Positions 39,583 through 51,670 of a DNA stretch of 64,000 nucleotides are shown here, in pieces (position 1 is the stretch's first letter; every line of letters begins with the position of its first letter). A model generated the notes under the pieces. That model was not told the DNA's origin and searched no databases. It saw nothing but the letters and a program-made list of their open reading frames with translations. The position numbers and the translations under genes were made by a program. Origin of the DNA: Fluoribacter dumoffii NY 23. Lineage in GTDB: Bacteria > Pseudomonadota > Gammaproteobacteria > Legionellales > Legionellaceae. Location of the stretch: assembly GCF_000236165.1 (NCBI RefSeq), contig NZ_CM001373.1:217366-281365 (forward strand), written 5' to 3'.

Positions 39583-39888
39583 ATGATACCTGTTAATAAT
39601 TACCTGATTTTAGGAGCAATTTTATTCGGATTTGGACTTATTGGGATCATGATGAATCGAAGAAACATCATCTTGTTGCTGGTATGTATCGAACTGATGT
39701 TACTTGCAGTGAACACGAATTTCGTAGCATTTTCACATTATTATAGTGAAATTAGCGGCCAGGTTTATGTCTTTTTTATTTTAACAGTTGCTGCCTCAGA
39801 GGCGGCAATAGGATTAGCCATAGTGATGTTGCTTTTTAGAAATAGAGGCAATATTAACGTAGATAAGATGAATCATTTAAAAGGTTAA
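39583..39888 (+). CDS. nuoK: NADH-quinone oxidoreductase subunit K
   Basis: A 101-residue membrane subunit with three helices. The conserved membrane glutamates involved in proton transfer are in [11 protein letters not shown] and [12 protein letters not shown]. Standard length (E. coli 100). Confidence 0.96.
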   Translation: MIPVNNYLILGAILFGFGLIGIMMNRRNIILLLVCIELMLLAVNTNFVAFSHYYSEISGQVYVFFILTVAASEAAIGLAIVMLLFRNRGNINVDKMNHLKG

Positions 39889-39892
39889 CATT

Positions 39893-41866
39893 GTGAGTAT
39901 CCAACAACTTTGTCTAATAATTGTTTTAGCTCCCCTAGCAGGCTCTATAATTGCTGGATTTTTCCGCAATCAAATAGGACGTGTAGGAGCCCACAGTACT
40001 ACGATTCTGGGTGTTGCCATTTCTTTTGTGGTATCCTTGTATGTTGCCTGGCAACTGTTTTCCGGGTCAATCCAGAATGAAAGCACCGTGGTATATCATT
40101 GGGCTAACGGCGGATTAATTCTTCCTTTTGAATTTAATATCGGCTTTTTAATTGATCCGCTCAGCGCAGTGATGCTGGTGACGGTTAATTTCATTTCTTT
40201 GCTGGTGCATATCTACAGTATCGGATACATGGCGGATGATGATGGTTATCAACGCTTTTTTAGTTACATTTCACTATTCACCTTCATGATGTTGATGTTG
40301 GTGACTGCGAACAATTTTCTGCAATTGTTCTTCGGATGGGAAGGTGTAGGTCTTGTTTCTTACCTGCTTATCGGTTTCTGGTACCAAAAAGAATCTGCCA
40401 TCGAGGGAAGCCTTAAGGCATTCATCGTAAACCGGGTTGGAGACTTTGGTTTTCTTATAGGTATGGCCTTGATTTTCGCCTACACCGGTAGCCTTGACTA
40501 TGAAACTGTTTTCAAAAGTGTAAGCTACTTGTCGAGTCAAAGTATTGAATTGTTCAACGGCCATCCTTGGTCGCTAGTCACCGTTATCTGCTTGGCTTTA
40601 TATGTAGGGGCCATGGGTAAATCGGCACAAGTCCCCCTTCATGTGTGGTTACCTGAATCAATGGAAGGCCCGACGCCCATTTCTGCGCTAATCCATGCTG
40701 CAACTATGGTTACAGCGGGTGTATTCATGATTGCGCGAATTTCTCCCTTAATCGAATTTTCAACCACGGCATTAAGCGTTGTTCTGGTTATCGGTGCCAC
40801 CGGCGCTCTGTTTACCGGTATTCTCGCCTTGGCAATGAATGACATTAAACGTGTAGTTGCTTATTCAACACTGTCGCAATTAGGCTATATGATGGTTGGA
40901 ATGGGCGCTTCTGCTTATAGTGCAGGAATGTTTCATCTTCTGACTCATGCGTGTTTTAAGGCCCTGTTATTCCTGGGTGCTGGTTCAGTAATTATTGGCA
41001 TGCATCATGAACAGGACATGCGGAAAATGGGTGGTTTATGGAATAAAATGCCAATCACCTATGTGACCTTCATAATTGGTACCTTAGCTCTTTGCGCATT
41101 CCCTCCATTTGCGGGCTTTTATTCCAAAGATACAATTATTGAGGCCACGAAGCTCTCGCAGATACCCGGAAGTGCTTATGCCTATTTCTGCGTAGTGGTT
41201 GGCGCGGGTGTCACTGCCTTGTATAGTTTTCGCTCCCTGTTTATGACTTTTCATGGCAAACCACGGATGGACGAGCATACTTTAAGCCATTTGCATGAGT
41301 CACCCTGGGTTGTATGGTTGCCTCTAGTGATCCTGGCCATTCCTTCTATCATACTGGGATATATTCTGTATATGCCTATGCTTTTCGATAATCCGACGGT
41401 ATTAGGTTCATCATTATTTATTCTGCCTCAGCATAATGTGTTGGGCGAGCTCGCGCATGAAATAACTTCACCATTTGAGAGCATGTTGCACTCAGTATTT
41501 TCGCTCACATTCTGGATTACCGTGGCTGGAATTGCGATAGCGTGGATTTGTTACATCGCTGTACCATCTATTCCAGGTTATTTAGCACGCCGCTTTTCGC
41601 TTATCTATAAAATACTTCTTAACCGATATGGATTTGATGCCTTTAACAATCTGGTATTTATTAAAGGTTCTAAAGGAATAGGAAACGTGTTTTACAGTGT
41701 AGGTGATCAAACATTAATCGATGGAATGGTGGTAAATGGCAGCAGTCGACTTGTTAGATGGTTATCAGCTAAGGGTCGTATGATACAAAGTGGTTATTTG
41801 TACCATTATGCAACGGTAATGGTTTTGGGGTTACTTGGATTTTTATGCTGGTTGATACTCGGCTGA
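39893..41866 (+). CDS. nuoL: NADH-quinone oxidoreductase subunit L
   Basis: A 657-residue antiporter-like membrane subunit at the distal end of complex I. It has about 16 helices plus the C-terminal lateral amphipathic helix and anchor. Conserved blocks are GWEGVGLVSYLLIGFW (channel Glu), MGKSAQVPLHVWLPESMEGP (channel Lys), SALIHAATMVTAGVF and KRVVAYSTLSQLGYM. The start is GTG 39893, four bases after the nuoK stop, so initiation is probably coupled. Confidence 0.97.
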   Translation: MSIQQLCLIIVLAPLAGSIIAGFFRNQIGRVGAHSTTILGVAISFVVSLYVAWQLFSGSIQNESTVVYHWANGGLILPFEFNIGFLIDPLSAVMLVTVNFISLLVHIYSIGYMADDDGYQRFFSYISLFTFMMLMLVTANNFLQLFFGWEGVGLVSYLLIGFWYQKESAIEGSLKAFIVNRVGDFGFLIGMALIFAYTGSLDYETVFKSVSYLSSQSIELFNGHPWSLVTVICLALYVGAMGKSAQVPLHVWLPESMEGPTPISALIHAATMVTAGVFMIARISPLIEFSTTALSVVLVIGATGALFTGILALAMNDIKRVVAYSTLSQLGYMMVGMGASAYSAGMFHLLTHACFKALLFLGAGSVIIGMHHEQDMRKMGGLWNKMPITYVTFIIGTLALCAFPPFAGFYSKDTIIEATKLSQIPGSAYAYFCVVVGAGVTALYSFRSLFMTFHGKPRMDEHTLSHLHESPWVVWLPLVILAIPSIILGYILYMPMLFDNPTVLGSSLFILPQHNVLGELAHEITSPFESMLHSVFSLTFWITVAGIAIAWICYIAVPSIPGYLARRFSLIYKILLNRYGFDAFNNLVFIKGSKGIGNVFYSVGDQTLIDGMVVNGSSRLVRWLSAKGRMIQSGYLYHYATVMVLGLLGFLCWLILG

Positions 41867-41881
41867 ACATAGGGTGAAGGT

Positions 41882-43387
41882 ATGCATTATTTGCTCAACT
41901 TACTAATTTGGTTGCCAGTAATAGGCGGTGTTTTTGTTCTTCTCGCCGGAGATGATCGCAGCCCGAATATTTCGCGTTATTTGGCTTTATTTACCGTAAT
42001 ACTTTGTTTGCTGCTTTGTATTCCATTGGTTGCAGGTTTTGATCCCAAGGTATTGGGAATGCAATATTTGGAGGAATTTTCCTGGATGCCTGCTTTAGGT
42101 ATTAGCTACAGCTTAGGCATTGATGGAATGTCATTACTCCTGATTGTTTTAAGTATTTTTACCAATCTTGTGGTAATTCTGGCAACCTGGGAAAGCATAA
42201 CCAACAGAGTTTCGCAATATCTGGCTGCATTTTTAATTATGCAGGGCTTATTAGTTGGGGTTTTCTCCGCCTTAGATGCAATCCTATTCTATATATTCTG
42301 GGAAGCGACCCTCATTCCCATGTATCTCATTATTGGGATATGGGGCTCAGACAACCGGGTTTATGCTGCTATAAAATTTTTCTTATATACCTTTTTGGGT
42401 TCGGTACTCATGTTGGCGAGCTTCTTGTATATGGGCTACATAGCAGGTTCATTTAATATTGAAGCATTTTATGCCATCAAACTGAGTATGACTGCACAAA
42501 CCCTGATTTTCATTGCGTTTTTTCTTGGTTTTGCCATTAAAATCCCCATGTTTCCCGTACATACATGGTTGCCTGATGCACATACCGAAGCTCCAGCAGG
42601 AGGATCTGTTGTCTTGGCAGCTATTTTGTTAAAGCTGGGTGCTTACGGATTTATCCGCTTCTCTTTGCCAATCGTACCGGATGCTTGCAGCCGCTATGCC
42701 GGTGTGATGATTGCCTTGTCGTTAATTGCAATTGTCTACATTGCCTTGATTGCAATTATTCAAAAAGATATGAAGCGATTAATTGCCTATTCTTCAATTT
42801 CACACATGGGATTCGTAACTCTGGGTTCATTTGCAATATTTGCTATAGCAAAACAATCCGGGTTAGGCGCAGCAGGTTTGATACTGGAGGGGGCAATTGT
42901 AGTGATGATTTCCCATGCATTTGTCTCAAGCGCGCTCTTTGCCGGAGTAGGTTACATTTATGATCGCATGCATACACGCAAACTGGCAGATCTTGGTGGA
43001 ATCGTAAATACAATGCCTGTATTTGCATCCTTTTTTATGCTCTTTTGCATGGCCAATGCGGGGCTGCCCGGAACTTCAGGTTTTGTTGGAGAATTCATGG
43101 TAATCCTGGGCTCGCTTAAAGCAGGTTTCTGGGTCACATTTTGGGCTGCTACCACCCTGATTACAGCAGCAGGTTATAATCTTTGGATGTATAAACGCGT
43201 TATTTTTGGTCCTGTAGCAAATGAAAAAGTTGCCGCATTAAAAGATCTTTCGGGCTTTGAGTTAAGTGCTTATATTCTACTGGCTTTGATGGTCATCGCT
43301 ATGGGTGTTTATCCTAAGCCATTGTTAGAGTACATACATCAAACAGTAAGCCATACTCTAGCATTAGCAAGTCAATCAAAATTGTAA
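41882..43387 (+). CDS. nuoM: NADH-quinone oxidoreductase subunit M
   Basis: A 501-residue antiporter-like proton-pumping subunit with about 14 helices. Conserved blocks are YIFWEATLIPMYLIIGIWG (channel Glu), FAIKIPMFPVHTWLPDAHTEAP (cut here to its key residues: channel Lys in IKIPMFP) and DMKRLIAYSSISHMGF. ATG 41882 follows AGGGTGAAGGT. Length as in E. coli (509). Confidence 0.97.
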   Translation: MHYLLNLLIWLPVIGGVFVLLAGDDRSPNISRYLALFTVILCLLLCIPLVAGFDPKVLGMQYLEEFSWMPALGISYSLGIDGMSLLLIVLSIFTNLVVILATWESITNRVSQYLAAFLIMQGLLVGVFSALDAILFYIFWEATLIPMYLIIGIWGSDNRVYAAIKFFLYTFLGSVLMLASFLYMGYIAGSFNIEAFYAIKLSMTAQTLIFIAFFLGFAIKIPMFPVHTWLPDAHTEAPAGGSVVLAAILLKLGAYGFIRFSLPIVPDACSRYAGVMIALSLIAIVYIALIAIIQKDMKRLIAYSSISHMGFVTLGSFAIFAIAKQSGLGAAGLILEGAIVVMISHAFVSSALFAGVGYIYDRMHTRKLADLGGIVNTMPVFASFFMLFCMANAGLPGTSGFVGEFMVILGSLKAGFWVTFWAATTLITAAGYNLWMYKRVIFGPVANEKVAALKDLSGFELSAYILLALMVIAMGVYPKPLLEYIHQTVSHTLALASQSKL

Positions 43388-43402
43388 TCAAGGTTAATCA
43401 AT

Positions 43403-44845
43403 ATGACAGCATTACTTGAAAATATCCATGTAGCCCTTCCAGAAATAATCGTGCTGGTTGCAGCGTGTATCGCCTTACTCGCCGATTTATTTTTACGACA
43501 TCGCTATAAATCAATTGCTTTTACTATATCCTGTATCGGATTGGTTCTAGCTGCTGTTGTGAATTTTCTTTATATCGGTATGTATAAAGTCATTACACTC
43601 CATGGCTTGTTCATTAATGATGACGTTGCCAATCTAATGAAATTTTTTATCTACCTCACGGTATTGTTGAGCTTTATCTATTCCAAGAACTATATAGATG
43701 AGCGTCAAATGCCCTCAGGAGACTACTATATTTTAGGAATGTTTTCGACTTTAGGGATGATCCTCCTGGTTTCAGCACATTCATTACTTACTATTTTTCT
43801 TGGTTTGGAATTGCTTTCATTACCCTTATATGCGATGACAGCAATTCGCCGAACTGATAGCGATGCCTCTGAAGCTGCAATGAAATATTTTGTTATGGGC
43901 TCAATTGCCTCGGCAATGCTTTTATACGGGATTTCCCTAATTTATGGAGCAACAGGAAAACTTGATTTACTTGAAGTTGCCAATGCAATTGCGGCAAATT
44001 GGCAGCAGCAAAGTAATCTCCTGATATTTGCGTTAGTATTTATCTTGTCTGGAATTGCCTTTAAATTGGCAGCGGTTCCTTTTCATATGTGGGTTCCTGA
44101 TGTATACCAAGGGGCACCAACATCAGTGACCTTATTTATCAGTGCCGCACCCAAAATTGCCGCTGTAGGAATGACATTCAGACTATTAACTATTGGTTTT
44201 GTCGATATTAGCACCCAATGGCAACAAATCTTATTGGTGATGTCTTTGCTGTCAACAGGGCTTGGAAATCTATTTGCTGTTGTACAGACCAGTATTAAAC
44301 GCATGTTAGCCTATTCGGCCATATCACATATGGGATATGCACTGTTTGGTGTTTTAGCTGCCACAGCAGCAGGATATGCTTCAGCGCTTTATTATATTTT
44401 AATTTATGCGATAACTTCGGCGGCTTCTTTTGGCTTGATTGTTCTAATGTCCAGCCAAGGAATGGAAATTGATAATATAGATGATTTAAAAGGCCTGAAC
44501 AAAAGAAGCCCTTGGCTAGCATTTATGATGCTAATTGTTATGGTTTCCTTGGCAGGGATTCCACCGACTGTCGGTTTCTTTGCTAAATTACTTGTACTTA
44601 AAGCCTTGGTTGATGCCCAAATGACCTGGGTTGCAGTAGTTGGACTGTTCTTTACGGTAATTGGCGCCTATTATTATCTAAGAATTGTGAAAATCATGTA
44701 TTTTGATAAGCCCGTACAGAGTGAACCGGTAGTGATGAATAAAGGTAATACTCTGGTACTTTCTGTCAATTGCTTATCATTGCTTCTTTTAGGTATTTTT
44801 CCAAGCGCTTTAATCGTAGCTTGTATTAATGCATTTGCTACCTAA
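43403..44845 (+). CDS. nuoN: NADH-quinone oxidoreductase subunit N
   Basis: A 480-residue antiporter-like proton-pumping subunit with about 14 helices. Conserved blocks are [13 protein letters not shown] (channel Glu), [21 protein letters not shown] (Lys in FKLAAVPFH) and [19 protein letters not shown]. It is the last nuo gene. No intrinsic terminator is evident before the tRNA-fMet promoter 85 bases later. Confidence 0.97.
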   Translation: MTALLENIHVALPEIIVLVAACIALLADLFLRHRYKSIAFTISCIGLVLAAVVNFLYIGMYKVITLHGLFINDDVANLMKFFIYLTVLLSFIYSKNYIDERQMPSGDYYILGMFSTLGMILLVSAHSLLTIFLGLELLSLPLYAMTAIRRTDSDASEAAMKYFVMGSIASAMLLYGISLIYGATGKLDLLEVANAIAANWQQQSNLLIFALVFILSGIAFKLAAVPFHMWVPDVYQGAPTSVTLFISAAPKIAAVGMTFRLLTIGFVDISTQWQQILLVMSLLSTGLGNLFAVVQTSIKRMLAYSAISHMGYALFGVLAATAAGYASALYYILIYAITSAASFGLIVLMSSQGMEIDNIDDLKGLNKRSPWLAFMMLIVMVSLAGIPPTVGFFAKLLVLKALVDAQMTWVAVVGLFFTVIGAYYYLRIVKIMYFDKPVQSEPVVMNKGNTLVLSVNCLSLLLLGIFPSALIVACINAFAT

Positions 44846-44930
44846 AATCAAATTTATCTGCTTCTGCATGAGGAAATAATGGTTTTTTTAATGCAGAACA
44901 GATATTTGTTGGGAAAGTTAGAGAAAGTAC

Positions 44931-44959
44931 TTGCTAAGAGTACAGACTCTCAGTATACT
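44931..44959 (+). promoter_or_regulatory. sigma-70 promoter for tRNA-fMet
   Basis: TTGCTA and TATACT spaced by exactly 17 bases; the predicted start is about seven bases before the mature tRNA. The spacer contains a small inverted repeat (AGAGT/ACTCT). Confidence 0.7.
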
Positions 44960-44972
44960 TCCCATCAGTTGA

Positions 44973-45049
<77 letters not shown>

Positions 45050-45058
45050 CTTTTTTAG

Positions 45059-45080
45059 AACCCCATTTATGGGGTTTTTT
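45059..45080 (+). terminator. intrinsic terminator after tRNA-fMet
   Basis: A stem AACCCCA/TGGGGTT with loop TTTA, ending in six T, nine bases past the tRNA. The 174 bases from here to rimP hold no gene; they should carry the rimP promoter, which I could not place with confidence. Confidence 0.8.
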
Positions 45081-45254
45081 ATTATGTATAATTTGTAACT
45101 GCACTAAAAAATAGTAGTAGCCAGTGAAGTCAAGGACAAACTCGGAACGATGCACTGTTTAGTAATTCTTCCCCAGAGTTTAACTCCTTCCCCGAACTCA
45201 GGTTACTTTATTGTATTTGTATTAGGCATGTACCCTATTTGAATTATTAATACT

Positions 45255-45698
45255 ATGATACAGGATGAATTGGAACATATACTAGCGCCTACCATCAATG
45301 ATATGGGCTATGAGCTATGGGGATGCGAATATCTTTCACAAGGCCGGCATTCTCTATTACGAATATATATAGATAAAGCCGATGGGATAGGAATCGAAGA
45401 CTGTGAAGCAGTAAGTCATCAAGTCAGTGCATTGCTTGATGTAGAAGATCCAATTACCGGAAATTACAGTCTAGAAGTTTCATCACCAGGAATCCCCAGG
45501 CCATTATTCAAAAGTTGGCAGTACCAGCGATATATGGGACATGAAATACAAGTTAAAACTTTTAAACCGGTTGGTGGTAAGCGTAAATTTACAGGTATTA
45601 TTGTTTCCGTATCCGAGAATGGTGTAGTACTTAATGTAAATAATGAAGATCTAGAATTACTTTTTTCAAATATTGTGAAAGCAAGTTTGACAGTATAG
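45255..45698 (+). CDS. rimP: ribosome maturation factor RimP
   Basis: A 147-residue two-domain cytoplasmic protein needed for 30S subunit maturation. Diagnostic sequence: [30 protein letters not shown] and the [14 protein letters not shown] block. The ATG at 45255 has no visible Shine-Dalgarno sequence (preceded by GAATTATTAATACT), which may mean weak or leaderless-type initiation. First of the rimP-nusA-infB-rbfA-truB block. Confidence 0.95.
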   Translation: MIQDELEHILAPTINDMGYELWGCEYLSQGRHSLLRIYIDKADGIGIEDCEAVSHQVSALLDVEDPITGNYSLEVSSPGIPRPLFKSWQYQRYMGHEIQVKTFKPVGGKRKFTGIIVSVSENGVVLNVNNEDLELLFSNIVKASLTV

Positions 45699-45709
45699 AG
45701 AGGCGAACA

Positions 45710-47188
45710 ATGAGCAAAGAATTGTTACTAGTTGCAGAGGCGTTATCAAACGAAAGAGGTGTAAGTAAAGATGTAATTATACTTGCCATTCAGGCCGCAT
45801 TGGAGTCTGCAACTCGCAAGATCTTTGGTTTAGATATAGGTGTGCGCATTAAACTGGACCCCCGCTCAGGTGACTATGAAACCTTTAGATATTGGGAGGT
45901 AGTGAATGATGATGAACTGGAACATCCCGACCGCCAGTTAACTCTAGAACAAGCAAAAGAGCGTAACCCGGCTGTAAAAATTGGGGATCGGATCGAAGAA
46001 TCAATTCCTTCGATTGAATTTGGCCGCATCGAAGCTCAAGCGGCTCGCCAGGTGATTATGCAAAAAGTCAGGGAAGCGGAACGAGAGCTCGTTATCGATC
46101 AATTCAGAAGCAAGCTGGGTCAGTTGATTTATGGAACGGTTAAGAAAGTAACTCGTGATAATATAATTATTGATTTGGGTGGTAAGGCTGAGGCTTTTCT
46201 ACCACGTATCGAAATGCTTCCCCATGAAATGTTTCGTCCGAATGACAGAGTCCGTGCATATTTATATGAAATAACTCCTCAAGCACGTGGGCCTCAATTA
46301 TTTGTGAGCCGTACTCGTAATGAAATGCTAATCGAGCTTTTTCGGATTGAAGTACCGGAAATTGGTGAAAACGTCATCGAAGTGAAAGCTGCAGCACGTG
46401 ATCCGGGAAACAGAGCAAAAATTGCAGTGAAAACTAACGATGGACGCATCGACCCTGTCGGGGCATGCGTGGGAATGCGAGGAGCACGCGTACAGGCGGT
46501 TTCCAGCGAATTGGGCGGCGAGCGTGTGGACATTATTTTATGGGATGACAATCCCGCACAGTTGGTCATCAATGCCATGGCTCCAGCAGAAATTTCCTCG
46601 ATTGTTGTTGATGAAGATACGCACACCATGGATTTAGCCGTAGAAAAAGATCAATTGTCTCAAGCAATCGGTCGTAACGGCCAAAATGTTCGATTGGCAA
46701 GCCAATTAACAGGATGGACCTTGAATGTAATGACCACAGATGAGTTTGAAAACAAAAATTTGGAAGAATCGAGTAAAATTGTTAAGTTATTTACTTCGGC
46801 ACTGGAAATTGATGAAGAAATTGCTACATTACTAGTAGCACATGGTTTTTCTTCTCTTGAAGAAATAGCTTATGTTCCCAAGGAAGAATTACTTGCTATA
46901 GAAGAATTCGATGAAGAAATTGTTGAAGAGCTAAGAAACAGAGCAAACGATAAATTACTCACGATGGCTCTCTCCTCTGGTAAAGAATTATCTGGCTCAC
47001 CTGACGAATCGCTACTTTCAATGGAAGGCATGACTGAAGAGCTTGCTAATAAATTAGCGGCTAAAGGAATTACCTCCATGGAAGATTTGGCCGAACAATC
47101 TGTAGATGAGTTGTTAGAGATTGAAGGAATGACTGAAGAAAAGGCCGGTGCTTTAATAATGAAGGCCAGAGAACCATGGTTTTTATAA
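45710..47188 (+). CDS. nusA: transcription termination/antitermination factor NusA
   Basis: A 492-residue RNA polymerase-binding factor controlling pausing, termination and antitermination. In order: N-terminal polymerase-binding domain (1-130), S1 domain (about 135-200, [18 protein letters not shown]), two KH domains ([14 protein letters not shown] and [16 protein letters not shown]), and two acidic repeats at the C-terminus (about 365-420 and 440-492), the latter binding the alpha subunit in E. coli. Length matches E. coli (495). AGAGAGGCGA precedes the ATG. Confidence 0.97.
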   Translation: MSKELLLVAEALSNERGVSKDVIILAIQAALESATRKIFGLDIGVRIKLDPRSGDYETFRYWEVVNDDELEHPDRQLTLEQAKERNPAVKIGDRIEESIPSIEFGRIEAQAARQVIMQKVREAERELVIDQFRSKLGQLIYGTVKKVTRDNIIIDLGGKAEAFLPRIEMLPHEMFRPNDRVRAYLYEITPQARGPQLFVSRTRNEMLIELFRIEVPEIGENVIEVKAAARDPGNRAKIAVKTNDGRIDPVGACVGMRGARVQAVSSELGGERVDIILWDDNPAQLVINAMAPAEISSIVVDEDTHTMDLAVEKDQLSQAIGRNGQNVRLASQLTGWTLNVMTTDEFENKNLEESSKIVKLFTSALEIDEEIATLLVAHGFSSLEEIAYVPKEELLAIEEFDEEIVEELRNRANDKLLTMALSSGKELSGSPDESLLSMEGMTEELANKLAAKGITSMEDLAEQSVDELLEIEGMTEEKAGALIMKAREPWFL

Positions 47189-47275
47189 CACCATGGATTT
47201 ATTATCAATTAATGTAGTGCAATTGTGCAGTTCGTTCTTAGAATATGAATATAACTGCTGAAAGGGGATTAAAAT

Positions 47276-49879
47276 ATGGCGGATGTGACGGTTAAACAAT
47301 TAGCTCAAGTCGTTGGTATACCGGTTGAACGCTTATTGAACCAGTTACAGGAAGCAGGGTTATCTTTTACTGATGACCAACAGACTGTGAATGAAGAGCA
47401 AAAGCGAATCCTACTCAATCACCTGAAGAGGACTTCTCTGCGCGATATAAATGCTTCACCTGAAAGAATCACTTTAAGAAGGAAAAGTTTGTCACAAGTC
47501 ACTGTTGGCCATGATGCTCATAGTGGAAAGACTGTAAATGTAGAGGTGCGTAAGAAAAAAGTCTTTGTGAAACGTACTCCCATAGTAGAGCAACAACCTG
47601 AGGTAGAAGAACCTGTAGTGATGCCCGAAGAACATCAAATCGAGATGGAGCAACCTGCTGTTGCATCTGCTCCCGATATTTTAGCAGAATCTCCTGCTGA
47701 AGCAGTTGAGAGTCCAGTTGATACGCTTGAGACCCAAGATAAATCCCAAGAAGAGCCAGTTTTGGAAGAAACCGTTAAAGCAGAAACCACTGAAGAGTTG
47801 GAAACACTTACCGCAGATGTTCTTGAAGAAAATAAAGCGCCAGCAGACATGGAGAAAGCCCCTGTCAAAGAAGAACATAAAGCGGAAAAAGCATCGAAAA
47901 AGAAGCATATTGATCAAGCAATTGAACCCGAGTCCTCCGACTTTAGAAAAGTGAAGAAAAAACCTAAATACCAATCGAATTACGATCGTGATGAGGAAGA
48001 CCAGGAAGGACCCAGACGCGGTGGTCGAAGCAAATTTAAAAAACGCAAAGGCATTGAAAAATCCGATAAATTTAGAGAAGCAGAAGAAACACTAAAGCAT
48101 GGCTTTGCCTTACCAACAGCACCTGTGGTAAGAGAAGTTTTAGTTCCTGAAACGATTACGGTTGCCGAGTTGGCAAAACGAATGTCTGTAAAAGCTGCTG
48201 AAGTCATCAAGGTGATGATGTCTCTTGGAGCCATGGCAACTATAAACCAGGTTATTGATCAAGAAACAGCGCTAATTGTTGTTGAAGAAATGGGGCATAA
48301 AGCTCGTGTAATTAAAGAGGATGCAATTGAAGTAGGTTTAGGTGAGTCTATTACCAAGGGCAGCCGCACAGAATCAAGGGCCCCTGTAGTAACCATTATG
48401 GGCCACGTAGACCATGGTAAAACTTCATTACTCGATTATATTCGGCGTACCAAAGTTGCTATTGGTGAAGCGGGCGGCATTACCCAACACATCGGTGCTT
48501 ATCATGTGAGTACTCCTAAAGGTGATATTACTTTCCTTGATACCCCAGGTCACGCTGCATTTACGGCCATGAGGGCGCGAGGTGCAAAAGTTACAGATAT
48601 AGTGATATTGATTGTTGCTGCTGATGATGGAGTTAAGCCCCAAACAGTAGAAGCAATTCAGCATGCCAAGGCTGCAAAAGTACCTATTATCGTTGCGATT
48701 AACAAAATGGATAAGCCAGATGCTGATCCAGATCGCGTCATGAATGAATTATCTGTACATGAAGTCATTCCAGAAGCATGGGGTGGCGATACGATGTTTA
48801 TCAATATTTCAGCCAAATCAGGTATGGGTATTGATGATTTGCTTGATGCAATATTATTGCAGTCTGAGGTTTTGGAATTGTCTGCAGTTACTGATGGCGC
48901 AGCCAAAGGTGTGGTTATCGAATCCCGTTTGGATAAAGGCAGAGGCCCTGTTGCAACGGTATTAGTACAAAGCGGCACCTTGCATAAAGGCGATATTCTG
49001 CTAGCTGGTTTTCAGTATGGCCGGGTGCGGGCGCTTGTTGGTGATAATGGCGATATGGTAGAGAGTGCCGGTCCGTCCATTCCGGTTGAAGTCCTGGGGT
49101 TGTCTGCAATTCCGCATGCCGGAGATGAAGCAGTTGTTGTTCCGGATGAGAAAAAAGCAAGGGAAGTGGCTTTGTTCCGACAAGGTAAATTCCGTGATGT
49201 AAAACTTGCCAGACGTCAAAAATCAACGATCGAAGGCATTATGGAAAATATGGCCGCAGGAGAAATCAAAGTTCTTAATGTGGTCCTTAAAGCCGATGTT
49301 CAGGGATCTCTTGAAGCAATCTCCGATGCATTGGTGAAATTGTCTACCGATGAAGTTAAGGTTGAGGTTATTTCCAGTGGCGTAGGTGGCATCACCGAGT
49401 CAGATGTACATTTAGCTATAGCTTCGAATGCAATTTTGGTTGGTTTTAATGTCAGGGCCGATAGCAGTGCCAAGAAATTGGCTGAACATGAGTCAGTACC
49501 CCTCCATTATTACAGTGTGATTTACGATATTGTGGATCAAATCAAGGGTGCATTAACCGGTATGCTTGCCCCACAATTTAAAGAAGAAATCATTGGTATT
49601 GCCGAAGTTCGCGATGTATTCAAGTCACCTAAAATTGGTGCTATTGCAGGTTGTATGGTTACCGAAGGGGTAATTAAGCGTAATAATCCAATCCGCGTCC
49701 TCCGTGCCAATGTGGTTATTTATGAAGGAACTTTGGAATCGCTAAGAAGATTTAAAGATGACGTGGTTGAGGTTCGCCAGGGCTTTGAATGCGGTATTGG
49801 CGTTAAAAATTACAATGATGTAAAACCAGGTGATCTCATTGAAGTGTATGAAACCGTAGAAATTAAGCGTGATTTATAA
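47276..49879 (+). CDS. infB: translation initiation factor IF-2
   Basis: An 867-residue GTPase that brings fMet-tRNA to the 30S subunit and promotes subunit joining. The N-terminal IF2N domain (1-50) is followed by a long Glu/Lys/Ala-rich linker (about 85-275) and a second IF2N-like domain (about 295-345). The GTPase domain follows: G1 GHVDHGKT from residue 376, G3 DTPGHAAF, G4 NKMD. C-terminal domains bind the initiator tRNA. ATG 47276 follows GAAAGGGGATTAAAAT. Confidence 0.97.
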   Translation: MADVTVKQLAQVVGIPVERLLNQLQEAGLSFTDDQQTVNEEQKRILLNHLKRTSLRDINASPERITLRRKSLSQVTVGHDAHSGKTVNVEVRKKKVFVKRTPIVEQQPEVEEPVVMPEEHQIEMEQPAVASAPDILAESPAEAVESPVDTLETQDKSQEEPVLEETVKAETTEELETLTADVLEENKAPADMEKAPVKEEHKAEKASKKKHIDQAIEPESSDFRKVKKKPKYQSNYDRDEEDQEGPRRGGRSKFKKRKGIEKSDKFREAEETLKHGFALPTAPVVREVLVPETITVAELAKRMSVKAAEVIKVMMSLGAMATINQVIDQETALIVVEEMGHKARVIKEDAIEVGLGESITKGSRTESRAPVVTIMGHVDHGKTSLLDYIRRTKVAIGEAGGITQHIGAYHVSTPKGDITFLDTPGHAAFTAMRARGAKVTDIVILIVAADDGVKPQTVEAIQHAKAAKVPIIVAINKMDKPDADPDRVMNELSVHEVIPEAWGGDTMFINISAKSGMGIDDLLDAILLQSEVLELSAVTDGAAKGVVIESRLDKGRGPVATVLVQSGTLHKGDILLAGFQYGRVRALVGDNGDMVESAGPSIPVEVLGLSAIPHAGDEAVVVPDEKKAREVALFRQGKFRDVKLARRQKSTIEGIMENMAAGEIKVLNVVLKADVQGSLEAISDALVKLSTDEVKVEVISSGVGGITESDVHLAIASNAILVGFNVRADSSAKKLAEHESVPLHYYSVIYDIVDQIKGALTGMLAPQFKEEIIGIAEVRDVFKSPKIGAIAGCMVTEGVIKRNNPIRVLRANVVIYEGTLESLRRFKDDVVEVRQGFECGIGVKNYNDVKPGDLIEVYETVEIKRDL

Positions 49880-49881
49880 AT

Positions 49882-50253
49882 ATGGGTCAAAATTTTAAAC
49901 GTACAGATCGTGTCGCTGAAATGATTCAGCGAAAGTTAGCTCAAATAATACCTAAAGAAGTAAAGGATCCACGCTTAACAGGTTTTGTTACGATATCAGC
50001 AGTAAAAGTCGCTGCTGATTTGGGGCATGCTAAAGTATACTTTACCGTTCTCAATGACGATAAAAAAACGGTTGCAGCAATTTTAAATGCCGCTGCAAGT
50101 TACTTGCGTGGGGCCCTGGCACGCAGTATTACTTTGCGTACAGTTCCCCAATTGCATTTTGTTTATGATGAATCCATTGAATATGGACAACGTTTAAGCC
50201 GTCTCATCGATAAAGTAAATCCGCCGACTTCAGAAGATAATGAAAACGAATAA
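49882..50253 (+). CDS. rbfA: 30S ribosome-binding factor RbfA
   Basis: A 123-residue KH-type cold-shock protein binding the 16S rRNA 5' helix during 30S maturation. Diagnostic sequence: [14 protein letters not shown] at the N-terminus, [21 protein letters not shown] and [18 protein letters not shown]. It starts two bases after infB and overlaps truB by 14 bases. Confidence 0.96.
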   Translation: MGQNFKRTDRVAEMIQRKLAQIIPKEVKDPRLTGFVTISAVKVAADLGHAKVYFTVLNDDKKTVAAILNAAASYLRGALARSITLRTVPQLHFVYDESIEYGQRLSRLIDKVNPPTSEDNENE

Positions 50254-51142
50254 TCTTTTAAAACAAGATGGAATCCTCCTGTTGAATAAATCAGTAGGGA
50301 TGACTTCCAACACCGCCTTACAAAAAGCAAAAAGATTATTAGGGGCGAAAAAAGTGGGACATACCGGGAGTTTGGATCCCCTGGCTACGGGAATGCTCCC
50401 TCTATGTTTTGGTGAAGCGACTAAAGTGTGTCAGTTTTTGCTTGATGCCGATAAATGTTACGAAACTACGGGGTTGCTGGGCATTAAAACCAATACTGCG
50501 GATGCAACCGGTGAAGTAACTGCCCGGGTTGAACGCTTTTCGATTTCCACAGAACAATTGCTGGATGTACTGATGCAGCATACAGGTCACATTAAGCAAG
50601 TTCCTTCGATGTTTTCCGCCTTAAAGCATCATGGAACGCCTCTTTATCGCTTGGCACGCGAAGGGGTTACTGTCGAAAGAAAGGCCCGAGAAATACTGAT
50701 TAGCGATTTACAACTTACTGCTTTTGATGGAATCCAGTTTTCATTAACAGTGAGGTGCAGCAAAGGCACTTACATACGTAACTTGGTAGAAGATATTGGC
50801 GATGCATTAGGAGTGGGCGCTCATGTAACTCGCCTACACCGGGTTTATACTGCAGGTTTGGAAAACATGCCTATGTATACGCTCGATGAAATAGAGGCAA
50901 TGTCAATGAGTGAACGCATGGCCTGCCTAATCCCTATGGATAAAGCGGTTGACCATCTAGAGCAAATAACTCTTTTGGATGATGAGATAGTTACTATTCG
51001 CCAAGGTAGAATTGTAACAAATAAAGTTGATGTAGAAGTAGCAGATTGTGTACGTCTTTACGATGAGCGCGCACAATTTATTGGGTTGGGTGAACGAAAT
51101 ATAAAGGGTGATATTAAAGCGAAACGGTTGCTTTCTTTTTAA
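50240..51142 (+). CDS. truB: tRNA pseudouridine(55) synthase TruB
   Basis: A 300-residue enzyme that makes pseudouridine 55 in the T loop of tRNAs. Catalytic Asp46 is in [13 protein letters not shown]; other motifs are [41 protein letters not shown] and the C-terminal PUA-like part. Start ATG 50240 lies within rbfA, so translation is likely coupled. Last gene before the rpsO promoter. Confidence 0.96.
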   Translation: MKTNNLLKQDGILLLNKSVGMTSNTALQKAKRLLGAKKVGHTGSLDPLATGMLPLCFGEATKVCQFLLDADKCYETTGLLGIKTNTADATGEVTARVERFSISTEQLLDVLMQHTGHIKQVPSMFSALKHHGTPLYRLAREGVTVERKAREILISDLQLTAFDGIQFSLTVRCSKGTYIRNLVEDIGDALGVGAHVTRLHRVYTAGLENMPMYTLDEIEAMSMSERMACLIPMDKAVDHLEQITLLDDEIVTIRQGRIVTNKVDVEVADCVRLYDERAQFIGLGERNIKGDIKAKRLLSF

Positions 51143-51212
51143 GTTTTTACTTAGTATAAGGAACAATCTCGACTAAATATGAAATTTTTTGCACAAAAAT
51201 AATTTTCAGTAC

Positions 51213-51241
51213 TTGTTTCGTTGGACATGCCTTGGTAGAAT
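51213..51241 (+). promoter_or_regulatory. sigma-70 promoter for rpsO
   Basis: TTGTTT and TAGAAT spaced by 17 bases, about 43 bases before the rpsO ATG. E. coli rpsO also has its own promoter after truB. Confidence 0.6.
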
Positions 51242-51283
51242 GTTCGCCTTTAAATGAATACTTAGTAGTTCCAGGAGTGTATA

Positions 51284-51559
51284 ATGTCGCTAAGCAGCGC
51301 AGATAAAGCAACAATTGTTAAAGAATACAAGCGTTCCGATAAAGATACTGGATCGCCTGAAGTTCAGGTTTCTATCATTACAAGCCGCATCAAATATTTA
51401 ACTGAGCATTTTAAAGAGCACAAGAAAGATTTTCATTCCCGACGTGGACTACAAGAACTCGTTAATAAGCGTCGTAAGCTATTAAAATATTTGAAGCGTA
51501 ATGATGAAGCTCGTTATCAAACATTAATCCAAAGTCTGGAACTGAGAGATTCATATTAA
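51284..51559 (+). CDS. rpsO: 30S ribosomal protein S15
   Basis: A 91-residue primary 16S rRNA-binding protein of the small subunit platform. Diagnostic sequence: [34 protein letters not shown] and [15 protein letters not shown] 51284 follows CCAGGAGTGTATA. In E. coli S15 represses its own mRNA via a leader pseudoknot; whether the short leader here does so is not evident. Confidence 0.98.
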   Translation: MSLSSADKATIVKEYKRSDKDTGSPEVQVSIITSRIKYLTEHFKEHKKDFHSRRGLQELVNKRRKLLKYLKRNDEARYQTLIQSLELRDSY

Positions 51560-51613
51560 TTTGATGAGCAAACACATTTCATTAGAAATGTACTTTAAAA
51601 TAAAACCTTAAAT

Positions 51614-51641
51614 AAAGGCGCAATTTTCTGCGCCTTTTTTT
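51614..51641 (+). terminator. terminator between rpsO and pnp
   Basis: A 9-bp stem (AAAGGCGCA / TGCGCCTTT) with loop ATTTTC and a run of seven T. A TATAAT at 51645-51650, right after it, may be the -10 of a pnp promoter, but the -35 region falls in the hairpin and is poor. Confidence 0.8.
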
Positions 51642-51670
51642 CGTTATAATTACTTAATGAGGAAGATTAC